NCBI GenBank assembly: GCA_019163175.1
Contig: JAFLKN010000043.1
Location: forward strand, 29,842-93,841
Length of the DNA stretch: 64,000 nt
Direction of reading: 5' to 3'
Source of the DNA: Prolixibacteraceae bacterium
GTDB taxonomy: Bacteria > Bacteroidota > Bacteroidia > Bacteroidales > Prolixibacteraceae
Below the pieces are notes generated by a model. The model made no database searches. It saw only the letters and a list, made by a program, of their open reading frames with translations, and was not told where the DNA came from. Below, piece after piece: positions 9,909 to 17,323 of this stretch; positions within the stretch are counted from its first letter, which is position 1; the number at the start of each line of letters is the position of its first letter. The position numbers were made by a program, and so were the translations under genes.

Positions 9909-9957
9909 TAAGTGCCTAAAGTTTGGAGTGCCTAGAATGCCTAAAGTTAAACATAGG
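9909..9957. repeat. Short degenerate TGCCTAAAGTT repeats between ferredoxin gene and hcp
   Basis: Three imperfect copies: GTGCCTAAAGTTT, AGTGCCTAGAA and ATGCCTAAAGTTAA, followed by TAGGCA, which can pair with the last copy. The sequence is AT-rich and non-coding. It resembles decayed intergenic repeat sequence rather than a regulatory array. Confidence 0.4.
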
Positions 9958-10005
9958 CAAACTCAGCATAACTTGAAACTTAAAACCTTGAACTTGGAAC
10001 TGGTT

Positions 10006-10884
10006 TTACACCCAGCTTTCGTCCAGAATTTCGCCTTTGATGCTGACGATGATTTCTTTTACCGGAACTTTTCGTGTTGCCTGGGCTGCAGCCATTTTCA
10101 CTAATTGAGATAAACCTCCGCAGCACGGAACTTCCATCATCATCACGGTTATTGTATTCACACGGGCTTCGTCGATGAGGCGGCGAATTTTTTCCACGTA
10201 TATTTCTTTACCCTGATCGAGTTTGGGGCAGGCGATGACCAATGATTTTCCGGCCAAATGTTTCGAATGAAAATTTCCCATGCTGAAAGCCACACAGTCG
10301 GCAGCCAAAAGCAAATCGGTTCCCTGAAAGCTTGAAGCGGCAGGATTAATCAAGTGCATTTGAACTGGCCATTGACGCAGAGCTGAAGGAACTTCAGTTG
10401 CTGCTGCTGCCGGTGCAAAACGTAAATTCTGTGGTTCGAAACTGACAGCTTGTGAGCCAGGGCAGCCACCGCTGGCACAACCCGATGATTCAACTTTGGT
10501 GGAATGAACTTCGGCAATCACTGCTTCAACACTAAACGGAATTTCCGAAGCATGTAATTTCAGATAGCCAACAGCTTGTTTCAGGAACCCGGTTTCGCCG
10601 TGTTCTTTCAGGTGCTTCATATGGGCAACCAGTGTGTTTTTGCCTTTCGGGATGATTTGTTTCACCACAACCACTTCGTCGTATTCGTCGGCTTCGCGTT
10701 TTTCAATGGTAATCGCACCTTCGGGGCAATGGCCAAGACAGGCTCCCAATCCGTCACACATCAATTCACTAATGAGCCTGGCTTTTCCATCTATAATTTG
10801 CAATGCACCTTCGTGGCAATTTGGAACACAAACTCCACAACCGTTGCACAAGTCTTCGTCTATATTTACAATTTCGCGTATCAT
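10006..10884 (-). CDS. Hcp-associated 4Fe-4S ferredoxin-like protein
   Basis: 292 residues. The N-terminus carries one complete 4Fe-4S motif, C13-x2-C16-x2-C19-x3-C23. A second motif lacks its second cysteine (C43, Leu46, C49, C53), so that site has three visible cysteines and may hold a 3Fe-4S or atypically ligated cluster. A cysteine-rich linker (SSGCASGGCPGS, ~135) and a C-terminal domain with MEVPCCGGL follow. It sits 184 bp upstream of hcp on the same strand. It is inferred to be the electron donor, or a partner, for Hcp. No NADH-binding site is seen, so the source of electrons is open. Confidence 0.86.
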   Translation of the reverse strand: MIREIVNIDEDLCNGCGVCVPNCHEGALQIIDGKARLISELMCDGLGACLGHCPEGAITIEKREADEYDEVVVVKQIIPKGKNTLVAHMKHLKEHGETGFLKQAVGYLKLHASEIPFSVEAVIAEVHSTKVESSGCASGGCPGSQAVSFEPQNLRFAPAAAATEVPSALRQWPVQMHLINPAASSFQGTDLLLAADCVAFSMGNFHSKHLAGKSLVIACPKLDQGKEIYVEKIRRLIDEARVNTITVMMMEVPCCGGLSQLVKMAAAQATRKVPVKEIIVSIKGEILDESWV

Positions 10885-10955
10885 TTTGATTGATTATTTA
10901 TGATTGATGAATGTTGATTCATCTTTTCAGTTACTAATTTTGTATTTTTCTGAAA

Positions 10956-10963
10956 CAAAAGTA
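10956..10963 (-). promoter_or_regulatory. -7 element of the ferredoxin-hcp promoter
   Basis: TACTTTTG on the minus strand matches TAnnTTTG. No TTG lies at the expected -33; the Crp/Fnr-type palindrome sits close to there instead. Predicted start is near 10950. Confidence 0.55.
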
Positions 10964-10984
10964 CAGCCGTTCGGTTGTTAAAAC

Positions 10985-11000
10985 TGTAACGAATGTTACA
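10985..11000. promoter_or_regulatory. Crp/Fnr-type operator in the divergent hcp/crp region
   Basis: Perfect inverted repeat TGTAAC-GAAT-GTTACA. Its centre is ~42 bp upstream of the start inferred for the ferredoxin-hcp unit, the class-II activator position, and ~60 bp upstream of the regulator's ATG. The binding protein is inferred to be the adjacent Crp/Fnr regulator. Confidence 0.65.
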
Positions 11001-11051
11001 AACACAAAAAAACAATAGAAACAATTTAGGAACAACAGAAACGACTAAAAA

Positions 11052-11726
11052 ATGATACAAACCGAAATACTTTGCCAGTCGCCCATTTTCCGGGGTATTA
11101 CTTCTGATGGTCTTCAGGAATTATTTAGCAAGATACATTACCAGGTCAAAAGCTACCAGAAGAACGAATTGATCACAATTGGCGGTGAAATTTGCGACCG
11201 CCTGCTCATTATTCAGCAAGGTAGTGTAAAAGCCGAAATGACTGACTATTCAGGGAAGACCATCAAAATTGAAGACATGATGGCACCGTGGCCTTTGGCT
11301 ACTGCGTTCCTGTTCGGAAAGGAAAATCGCTTCCCCGTAACCGTTTCGGCAACTTCCGATGTTGAAATGGTGTCGATACCCAAGCCAGAGTTTGTAAAAA
11401 TGCTGCAGCTGAATGCGCTGATTCTGAACAATTACTTGAATACAATTTCCACACGTGCACAGTTTTTATCGCAAAAGCTGAAGTTTCTTTCCTTCAAAAC
11501 CATCAAGCAAAAAATTGCCCATTACCTTTTGGAAAAGGCTGGCGACCGGCTTCAGACGGTTGAAATTCAACAATCGCAGGGGCAGCTGGCTGAGATGTTT
11601 GGCGTTACCCGACCATCGCTGGCCCGAACTTTGGGCGAAATGTGCCAGGAGGGCCTGATCGAAACAGATCGTCGCTACATTAAAATTCTGGATAAAGTAA
11701 GGATGAATCAATTGCTTTTAGGGTAG
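11052..11726 (+). CDS. Crp/Fnr-family regulator of the hcp module
   Basis: 224 residues. An N-terminal cyclic-nucleotide-binding-type beta-barrel (~10-125) is followed by a dimerisation helix (~130-155) and a Crp-type helix-turn-helix with QGQLAEMFGVTRPSLARTLGEM at ~178-199. No FNR-like N-terminal cysteine cluster is present; the only early cysteines are Cys8 and Cys48. An Fe-S oxygen sensor of the FNR type is therefore unlikely, and a haem or other NO sensor is possible. Family knowledge: HcpR/DNR-type members activate hcp under nitrosative stress. It is divergent from the ferredoxin-hcp unit with a matching palindrome between them, which supports that role by context. Confidence 0.88.
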   Translation: MIQTEILCQSPIFRGITSDGLQELFSKIHYQVKSYQKNELITIGGEICDRLLIIQQGSVKAEMTDYSGKTIKIEDMMAPWPLATAFLFGKENRFPVTVSATSDVEMVSIPKPEFVKMLQLNALILNNYLNTISTRAQFLSQKLKFLSFKTIKQKIAHYLLEKAGDRLQTVEIQQSQGQLAEMFGVTRPSLARTLGEMCQEGLIETDRRYIKILDKVRMNQLLLG

Positions 11727-11839
11727 ATTAGCGGTCAGGTTCAGTGTTGAATCTCGAAACGGTCATTCATACTTAAAGCGACAAAAGTCATATATTGCTC
11801 TAATTACACTGCCTATAATTGCGCAAAAATTTTTTAACG

Positions 11840-12610
11840 ATGAGAAAATTGATTCAGGGACGGCTTTCGGTATTTAAATTCGAGAACTTCAAAAAATATA
11901 AAGATATCACCCATTTTATCACAACGAAAGAGGGTTGGGTTTCGGGCCGTAAATCAAGATTTACCGGCGATCGCGAATCGGAGTACAGTGAATTTCGCAA
12001 AGAACTGGCTATTTCGTGTGAGTCAGACGCCAGCCAGTTTGTGTTCCCACGTCAAACCCATTCTGACCACGTTGTCGTTGTTACTTCAGAAAATGAAAAT
12101 ACAATTACTGATACCGATGCTTTGATTACCAGCGAGCCGGGCTTGTTTATTTGTGTACAAACTGCCGATTGTGTTCCAATTTTGCTTTACGATCCGCAAA
12201 AGAAAGTGGTGGCTGCCATTCACGCAGGATGGAAGGGAACAATTTCAAAAATTGCGCTGAAAACAGTTCAGAAAATGACTGCTCAATTTGGTTGCCAGCC
12301 TGCAGATATTGTTGCCGGTATCGGACCTTCAATTCACATGCATGCCTATGAAATCGGACCTGAAGTTGTTGAAGCCGTTCGGGATAATTTCAGCAATTCG
12401 TCTGCCTTGCTTAAGCCATCGATGAATTCAGGTAGGGCTTATTTCGATTTGTGGGAAGCGAACCAAACGGTGCTGATTGAGGCTGGAATTCCGGAAGAAA
12501 ATATTGAAGTGATGGGTCTTTGTTCGTTCGAACATGCCGATCTGTTTTATTCGGCCCGCCGTGATGGTGCTGATACGGGAAGAATGGTCAGTGGAATCAG
12601 GTTGTCGTAA
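11840..12610 (+). CDS. pgeF: Peptidoglycan editing factor PgeF (YfiH, laccase-domain)
   Basis: 256 residues from the ATG at 11840; a TTG seven codons upstream is the only longer in-frame start. The metal-binding triad of the YfiH/DUF152 family is present: H74 in RQTHSD, C111 in QTADCVP and H128 in IHAGWKG. Family knowledge: members edit misincorporated L-Ser in peptidoglycan precursors, and related enzymes cleave purine nucleosides and oxidise phenols. The protein is cytoplasmic with no signal peptide. It is a single gene ending in a strong bidirectional terminator. Confidence 0.92.
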   Translation: MRKLIQGRLSVFKFENFKKYKDITHFITTKEGWVSGRKSRFTGDRESEYSEFRKELAISCESDASQFVFPRQTHSDHVVVVTSENENTITDTDALITSEPGLFICVQTADCVPILLYDPQKKVVAAIHAGWKGTISKIALKTVQKMTAQFGCQPADIVAGIGPSIHMHAYEIGPEVVEAVRDNFSNSSALLKPSMNSGRAYFDLWEANQTVLIEAGIPEENIEVMGLCSFEHADLFYSARRDGADTGRMVSGIRLS

Positions 12611-12612
12611 AA

Positions 12613-12643
12613 AAACCTTCCAGAGCAGCGCTCTGAAAGGTTT
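12613..12643. terminator. Bidirectional terminator between pgeF and the convergent gene
   Basis: AAACCTT-CAGAGC / GCTCTG-AAGGTTT stem with one mismatch. It is followed by T4 on the plus strand and by T7 on the minus strand, where it serves the gene ending at 12679. Confidence 0.8.
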
Positions 12644-12678
12644 TAACTGAATCAACTTATAACATGCCGTTTGCCTGA

Positions 12679-13269
12679 TTATTTGATTTCAACATCGTAG
12701 GTATAATCTTTGTCTTTGGTCGAAAGAACCGCTGTATAAGTTCCTTTGTCTAGCTTTGAAATGTTCAAGGCTTCATTCACATTGAAACTACGGCCCATTT
12801 CCTTGGTGTATAACAATTGCTTCTGATCATAGAAGTTCAGAGTCAGGTTTTCCTTGGGGAAATTCAGATAACTGCATCTTAGTAATCCATTATTGTATCC
12901 AAAATAAGGTTCAAGGACCGTTTTTTCGTCGCCAACTTCGATTTTCCAGCTTTTAATTTCGAATTCACGTTCGGCGGTCAACCTATCACTTTCTACCGAA
13001 AGTTTGTACTGACCAGCTTCAAGGTCGGAGAAATCAAACACTTTTTTGTAGTCTCCAGCGGGGTCGGTAACTTCTTTGTAATAAACGATAAGTCCCCGAC
13101 TGTCTTCTACTTTAATTTTCAGGTTGCTTTCAGTAAGGCTCGAAATGGCTACAATAGCTTTTTCTGCTGATAGCGGTTGGATGTTCACTTTCAGGTTTCC
13201 GCTGGCAAATAAGGTGTTCGCAAATGCTACAAACGCGAACATTAAAGTCACTTTCAAAATTGTTTTCAT
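12679..13269 (-). CDS. Exported protein of unknown function (paralogue of 25651-26250)
   Basis: 196 residues with a signal peptide ending near residue 22 (AFANTLFA). The rest is predicted beta-rich with no catalytic motif that I recognise. It contains phrases such as KVFDFSDLEAGQYKLSV and LDKGTYTAVLSTKDKDYTYD, typical of Ig-like or secretion-associated beta sandwiches. It aligns along its whole length with the protein at 25651-26250, sharing GNLKVNI, FDFS-L, YLNFP and NFYD. Probably periplasmic or surface-located. The function is unknown; the paired copies point to a genus-level expanded family. Confidence 0.72.
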   Translation of the reverse strand: MKTILKVTLMFAFVAFANTLFASGNLKVNIQPLSAEKAIVAISSLTESNLKIKVEDSRGLIVYYKEVTDPAGDYKKVFDFSDLEAGQYKLSVESDRLTAEREFEIKSWKIEVGDEKTVLEPYFGYNNGLLRCSYLNFPKENLTLNFYDQKQLLYTKEMGRSFNVNEALNISKLDKGTYTAVLSTKDKDYTYDVEIK

Positions 13270-13454
13270 GGTTTTCTGCTTTTAAATTGTTTATTGTTTT
13301 AATTATTTAATTGTGCGACCTGCATGGCGTCAGGTCTGTTTTTCTCTGAACTTTTGTTTTCTGTTTTGTCTGTGAAAAAGGCATAGACATCCTGAGTCAG
13401 TACTAAACTGACTGTATTTGAACGAAAAAGGATATTTGAGATCGGGGAGTTTGG

Positions 13455-14174
13455 CTATCTTCCGTGAACGTCGCCGCCGCTTGATTCGTTTATGTCTTTG
13501 CTTTTTGGATTTCCGGAGTAGGTAATATCGCCTCCGCTGCTGGCATTGGCATCGAGTTCCTCCGAAACGTTTACCCGAATGTCTGATCCGCTAGAAACGC
13601 TGGCATTGCATTTTCTAGCCAGAAGTTCGCTGGCATTGATGTCGCTGCCGCTTGAAGCACTGGCCTGTAAAAAATCGACTTTCCCTTTTACAAAAATGTC
13701 GGAACCGCTGCTTGTTTCCACGCTCAACTCGTTAGCTTCTAATTCAAGCTTAATATCAGATCCGCTGCTGGCATCCAGATTAAGTTTAGTCAGCTTTAAG
13801 GCACCTTGTGAATTGACATCCGAACCTGCTGAAGCTTCCAGTTTATCCAGATCTTTGAATGAAACATAGACTTTTCGGGGATCATTTCCCCAATTCATAC
13901 TTAACCAGGATTTTTCTTTCACGTAAATTTTAAGGATGCCGCCTTCTACTTCTGTAATTATCTTTTCCAGATCGTCAGCATCGGCTTCGACAAAAACTTC
14001 TTCAACATTTTTTTGTGTGAGGTAAACATCGATTCCACTTGAAACCGAAACTCCGTGAAATCCGGTTATTTGTCGTTTCTGGCGGCCATCATTTTCATTG
14101 GCGGCCTTTAGCTGGTTGGCCTGAAACAGGACTGTGCCAATAAGAATAAGTGTAAAAATTTTCATTGTTTTCAT
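13455..14174 (-). CDS. DUF2807 (head GIN domain) exported protein
   Basis: 239 residues with signal peptide (1-24, ending NQLKAA). The mature part has the DUF2807 pattern: GFHGVSVSSGIDVYL followed by a ladder of SSGSDI repeats at ~20-residue spacing, ending SSGGDVHGR. Such regular S-S-G-S/G-D turns fit a right-handed beta-helix. Family knowledge: DUF2807 proteins occur widely in Bacteroidota, often near PspC/PadR genes, with a suspected envelope-stress or adhesin role. It follows the lipoprotein paralogue (14210-14932) by 35 bp, so they are likely one transcript. Confidence 0.87.
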   Translation of the reverse strand: MKTMKIFTLILIGTVLFQANQLKAANENDGRQKRQITGFHGVSVSSGIDVYLTQKNVEEVFVEADADDLEKIITEVEGGILKIYVKEKSWLSMNWGNDPRKVYVSFKDLDKLEASAGSDVNSQGALKLTKLNLDASSGSDIKLELEANELSVETSSGSDIFVKGKVDFLQASASSGSDINASELLARKCNASVSSGSDIRVNVSEELDANASSGGDITYSGNPKSKDINESSGGDVHGR

Positions 14175-14209
14175 GTGTTTCTGTTCTGAGCGTTTATAAC
14201 TGAGTTTTC

Positions 14210-14932
14210 TTATTTGCGATGAACATTTCCTCCTGAAGAAGTATCAACATCGGTTGAGCCTGGTTCGCCGTAATACACTACATTTCCGCCACTTGAGGCC
14301 TTGGCTTCAAGCTTATCGATTACAGTTGAAGCTACATTTCCACCACTGGATGCACGCATTCTGCATTGGCCAACTTTTAATTCTTCACCTTTCAGGTTTG
14401 CTCCCGACGAAGTTTCCAGTTCAGCTTCTTTGGCCGCCCCCGATAGCCTGATGTTTGCGCCTGAAGAACAATCGGCTTTCAGGTATTGTGCGTCAACTTC
14501 CATTTTCAGGTTTGCGCCCGAACTAGCTTTTAATTCAAGATTGTCAGCGGTAAATTTGGCTTGTGTATAGCCATTGGATCCGGAACTGGCTTCAACGCCG
14601 GTAAGTTTTTCGACGGTTATCATCACCTTTTTTTCTTTGGCCCAACGTATATTTTCGTTAGCAGTTACTTTTAAAACATCACCCTCTACTTCAGTTTCAA
14701 TTATTTCGTGCAGATTGCTGTCGGCAATAACTACAACTTTTGCGGGACTGCCCTGAGTAATATATACATTCATTCCACGGCTTACTTTTATCTGGTCAAA
14801 TTGGCCAACCTGTCTGATCTGCTCGGTAACTTCTCCATTTCCTTTTACTGATGGACCTAAAAACCAACAGGATGTAAAAATGATGCTTAGCAAAGCAAAA
14901 ATCCCGATAAGTTGAAATTGTTTCCGTTTCAT
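14210..14932 (-). CDS. DUF2807 lipoprotein
   Basis: 240 residues; the signal peptide ends in a lipobox-like FTSC at Cys22, so it is probably lipid-anchored. The body repeats ASSGSN, ASSGAN, CSSGAN, TSSGAN, ASSGGN and TSSGGN, again at ~20 residues per turn. It is a tandem paralogue of the downstream gene but differs consistently: its turns use Asn where the neighbour uses Asp. One member is lipidated and the other not, suggesting an anchored/soluble pair. Function not established. Confidence 0.87.
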   Translation of the reverse strand: MKRKQFQLIGIFALLSIIFTSCWFLGPSVKGNGEVTEQIRQVGQFDQIKVSRGMNVYITQGSPAKVVVIADSNLHEIIETEVEGDVLKVTANENIRWAKEKKVMITVEKLTGVEASSGSNGYTQAKFTADNLELKASSGANLKMEVDAQYLKADCSSGANIRLSGAAKEAELETSSGANLKGEELKVGQCRMRASSGGNVASTVIDKLEAKASSGGNVVYYGEPGSTDVDTSSGGNVHRK

Positions 14933-15093
14933 AGTTTGATTGTTTTAGATGAATAGACGCTTGAAAATTAAATTCGTTACCAAAATTATGACCTGAGTTT
15001 CATGAAAGTGCATTTTTTTCGTTGAACGACCTTTTTTTACCGGCAAATACAAATTATTCAGGATTAGGATACTTAGGCGATCCAAAATAAAGC

Positions 15094-15123
15094 AGGCCAA
15101 TCTTGGTTTAACGAGATTGGCCT
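15094..15123 (-). terminator. Terminator of the CBM9-like/kinase unit
   Basis: Perfect 10-bp stem AGGCCAATCT/AGATTGGCCT with a 10-nt loop, followed on the minus strand by GCTTTATTTT. Confidence 0.7.
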
Positions 15124-15195
15124 GTTCGATATAATTTCTGAAGCGATTGAAATCGGATAGGGGATAGAAAAAGTTAAATTTAGTTGATCGGCAAA

Positions 15196-15840
15196 CTATT
15201 CAAATTCTAAGCCACCAAAAAATTCAGGGACGTGAAACGAAGGTTGAGGTGTTTTAATTTTAGTCCAGGAAACGAAGTGAGGAACAGTAAGTTCGTCACC
15301 ACATTTGTAAAAGTTTCCACGCATTTTCATTCCTGAAGCTAAGTTCAGCTCGTGTTTGAAGAATACTTTCCACGGAATTGCAATGGTGATTTGCCATTCT
15401 GTTTGTTCTTTTCGTTCAGCTAAGGGCTTGTTTCCCAATGAAGAAACTCTGCGGATGCTTGCAATTTGCTCATCCGAAGCATGAACTGTGGCATCTCCTT
15501 TTTTCCGGAAGCCAAGCAGGGCTGTTCCAATGCAGGTCATTTCCAAATTGTAATATTCGTCGTTTCCTTCAGGCGAAAGAAAAAACTCAACACAGCTGTC
15601 GGTCCATACCCGCCCATTGCTTTCGCTCACAACTGCTTTTACCGATTGTTCTTTTACTTTATATTGCAGGAAAAGCTCATCTTCGTTATATGCAATTTGC
15701 ACTGCAACATCCGGATGGTAAGGAAACTCTTCCCAGTTCACTGTTTCAAGTTTTAAAGGAGTTATCTCCAGATCGAGTGTTTCGGCGATCAATTCCAAGG
15801 GCGGATTCGAAAAACCTTCGAGTATTTGTTGAACTTTCAT
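15196..15840 (-). CDS. CBM9-like carbohydrate-binding protein
   Basis: 214 residues from the ATG at 15840. A longer in-frame start at 15966 would overlap the upstream kinase gene and adds no recognisable signal peptide. The domain resembles family-9 carbohydrate-binding modules: DELFLQYKVKEQ, WTDSCVEFFLSPEG, YYNLEMTCIG and WQITIAIPWKVF. No catalytic module or export signal is visible, so it may act in the cytoplasm or be exported by an unknown route. It is 79 bp downstream of a sugar-kinase-like gene and probably co-transcribed, which ties it to sugar use. Confidence 0.75.
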   Translation of the reverse strand: MKVQQILEGFSNPPLELIAETLDLEITPLKLETVNWEEFPYHPDVAVQIAYNEDELFLQYKVKEQSVKAVVSESNGRVWTDSCVEFFLSPEGNDEYYNLEMTCIGTALLGFRKKGDATVHASDEQIASIRRVSSLGNKPLAERKEQTEWQITIAIPWKVFFKHELNLASGMKMRGNFYKCGDELTVPHFVSWTKIKTPQPSFHVPEFFGGLEFE

Positions 15841-15919
15841 GCTTTGGTTTTTAGGATCGGATTTTTCAGTAGTAATACGTTGATTTGCTTTTTGATAATT
15901 TACAGATTCTGGAGACCGG

Positions 15920-17014
15920 CTAAGCCAACTCATCAGCAATAGTGCGCACAATCTTACACATTTCATCGTATTGTTCCTCCATGCTGGTTAATAATTTATA
16001 CTGGGCCAATGTGCGTTGATAGTTGTGCTCCGGACCTTTAATTTTGTAGTAGTTGTCGCCATCAATGTAATCCATCAAAAAGCGAAGAACCTGCTCGTAG
16101 GTAATGTATTTGGCCGAGAATGCCAGATATTCCAGCTCTTTCCTGGTAAGAAAACTGATGGCTTGCGACAAATATCCTTTGGTAAATCCTTCGAATATGG
16201 AAATGTTGGAAGAAACTGCATCCAGATTTTCATCATCTTCTTCTCCGGTATTGGTGTACGAACGCATAGCATCGCCAAAATCGTTCAGACACGTGCTGTT
16301 CAGAACTGTATCAAGGTCGATCACACAAAGAACATCGCCTTTCAAATCAAACAAGATGTTGGTGATTTTTGTGTCGTTGTGGGTGATGCGTGTAGGTATT
16401 TCGCCAGTTTCAACCAGTTTCCAGAAGTTGAGCATTTCTTCGCGGCGACTTTCAATCCAGCTGATTTCTTCGCTTAGGTTTGCTTTTCGGCCAACCGGAT
16501 CTTTTGCCAAAACGGCATCCCACTGATTAAACCGGTAACGAATGTTGTGAAATCCAGGTAAAATATCGGTAAGCGGTTCGTTCAAATCAGCAACCATCGA
16601 TTGAAACATGCCAATTCCTTTTCCGCCCTGATAAGCCAATTCCGGAGTTTTTGCCGAACTGTATGTGATGGTATCACTGATATAAACACAGACAGCCCAG
16701 AATTCTCTATCTTCATCCTGAAAATATAACTTTCCATCGGTTGCCGGAACGATAGTCATAGCTTCGCGGGTCGGATCGCCATTTCTTGCAATTACCTTTT
16801 CCTTTACATGATTACACACCTTTTGGATGTTTTCCATCATGGCCGGAACATTGGTAAATATCCGTTTATTTTTTCGCTGCAACAGGTAATTTGGAGTCTG
16901 CACATCCTGCGTGTGAATGATAAAGGTATCATTTATAAATCCTTCACCCAGTTGCTCAACCCGATCAACTATTCCTTCAAGCTTAAAATTTGCTGCTATT
17001 TTTTTTAGGTCCAT
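15920..17014 (-). CDS. NahK-like aminoglycoside phosphotransferase-fold kinase
   Basis: 364 residues. It has the kinase-like fold of the APH/choline-kinase family: N-lobe with EQLGEGFINDTF (~21-32) and Lys in YLLQRKN, catalytic loop THNDTKITNILFD (~213) and metal-binding VIDLDTV. Family knowledge: N-acetylhexosamine 1-kinases, once annotated as mucin desulfatases, have this layout and phosphorylate GlcNAc or GalNAc at C1. The GH20 hexosaminidase elsewhere in the window could supply such sugars. The substrate is inferred, not shown. A TATCTTTG -7 element lies upstream at 17042-17049. Confidence 0.8.
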   Translation of the reverse strand: MDLKKIAANFKLEGIVDRVEQLGEGFINDTFIIHTQDVQTPNYLLQRKNKRIFTNVPAMMENIQKVCNHVKEKVIARNGDPTREAMTIVPATDGKLYFQDEDREFWAVCVYISDTITYSSAKTPELAYQGGKGIGMFQSMVADLNEPLTDILPGFHNIRYRFNQWDAVLAKDPVGRKANLSEEISWIESRREEMLNFWKLVETGEIPTRITHNDTKITNILFDLKGDVLCVIDLDTVLNSTCLNDFGDAMRSYTNTGEEDDENLDAVSSNISIFEGFTKGYLSQAISFLTRKELEYLAFSAKYITYEQVLRFLMDYIDGDNYYKIKGPEHNYQRTLAQYKLLTSMEEQYDEMCKIVRTIADELA

Positions 17015-17323
17015 GGTTGTATGTCTAATAGTTTAAAAAACCAAAGATATATTCCATTTCCGAGTTTTAATACTGAAACAAGTCATGCCTGCCAATTTTT
17101 TCAGAAATCAAATCATTGAATGATTTTCAATCTGCGCAACTACAACTACGATAATCCTACTTTTTGCTCCAAGTCTGGATTTAAGGCATGGACAAATTCA
17201 TTTTTATAATGGAGATTTATTCCATTTTGACTTTTAAATCCAGCAGGTTTGTTGTCATCCGTCCAATTTTATTATTTTTGAACCACTTGAATTCTTATGT
17301 ATTAACCCATAACTAAACCATCA
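17015..17323. other. Divergent control region between the kinase and NapC-SUMF1 genes
   Basis: 309 bp. It holds a minus-strand TATCTTTG (17042-17049), an AAATCATT-G-AATGATTT palindrome (17110-17126), and a long imperfect stem (TGGATTTAA near 17175 pairing with TTAAATCCA near 17235) enclosing an AATGGA/TCCATT hairpin. The plus-strand promoter is at 17248-17280. I see no coding sequence. Confidence 0.55.
17248..17280 (+). promoter_or_regulatory. Promoter of the NapC-SUMF1/Gfo/TIM operon
   Basis: TTTG (17248-17251), 21-nt spacer, TATTTTTG (17273-17280): a full match to the Bacteroidota pattern. Predicted start ~17286, giving a ~38-nt leader before the ATG at 17324. Confidence 0.6.

Noticed and set aside
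9909..9957. Possible CRISPR or operator array from TGCCTAAAGTT repeats
   Set aside because: The copies are short, uneven, only three, and lack regular spacers; no cas genes nearby. Kept as a decayed repeat only.
15841..15966. N-terminal extension of the CBM9-like protein, starting MKCVRLCALLLM
   Set aside because: The extension looks like a signal peptide at first but overlaps the kinase gene end, and the CBM9 alignment starts at the ATG at 15840.
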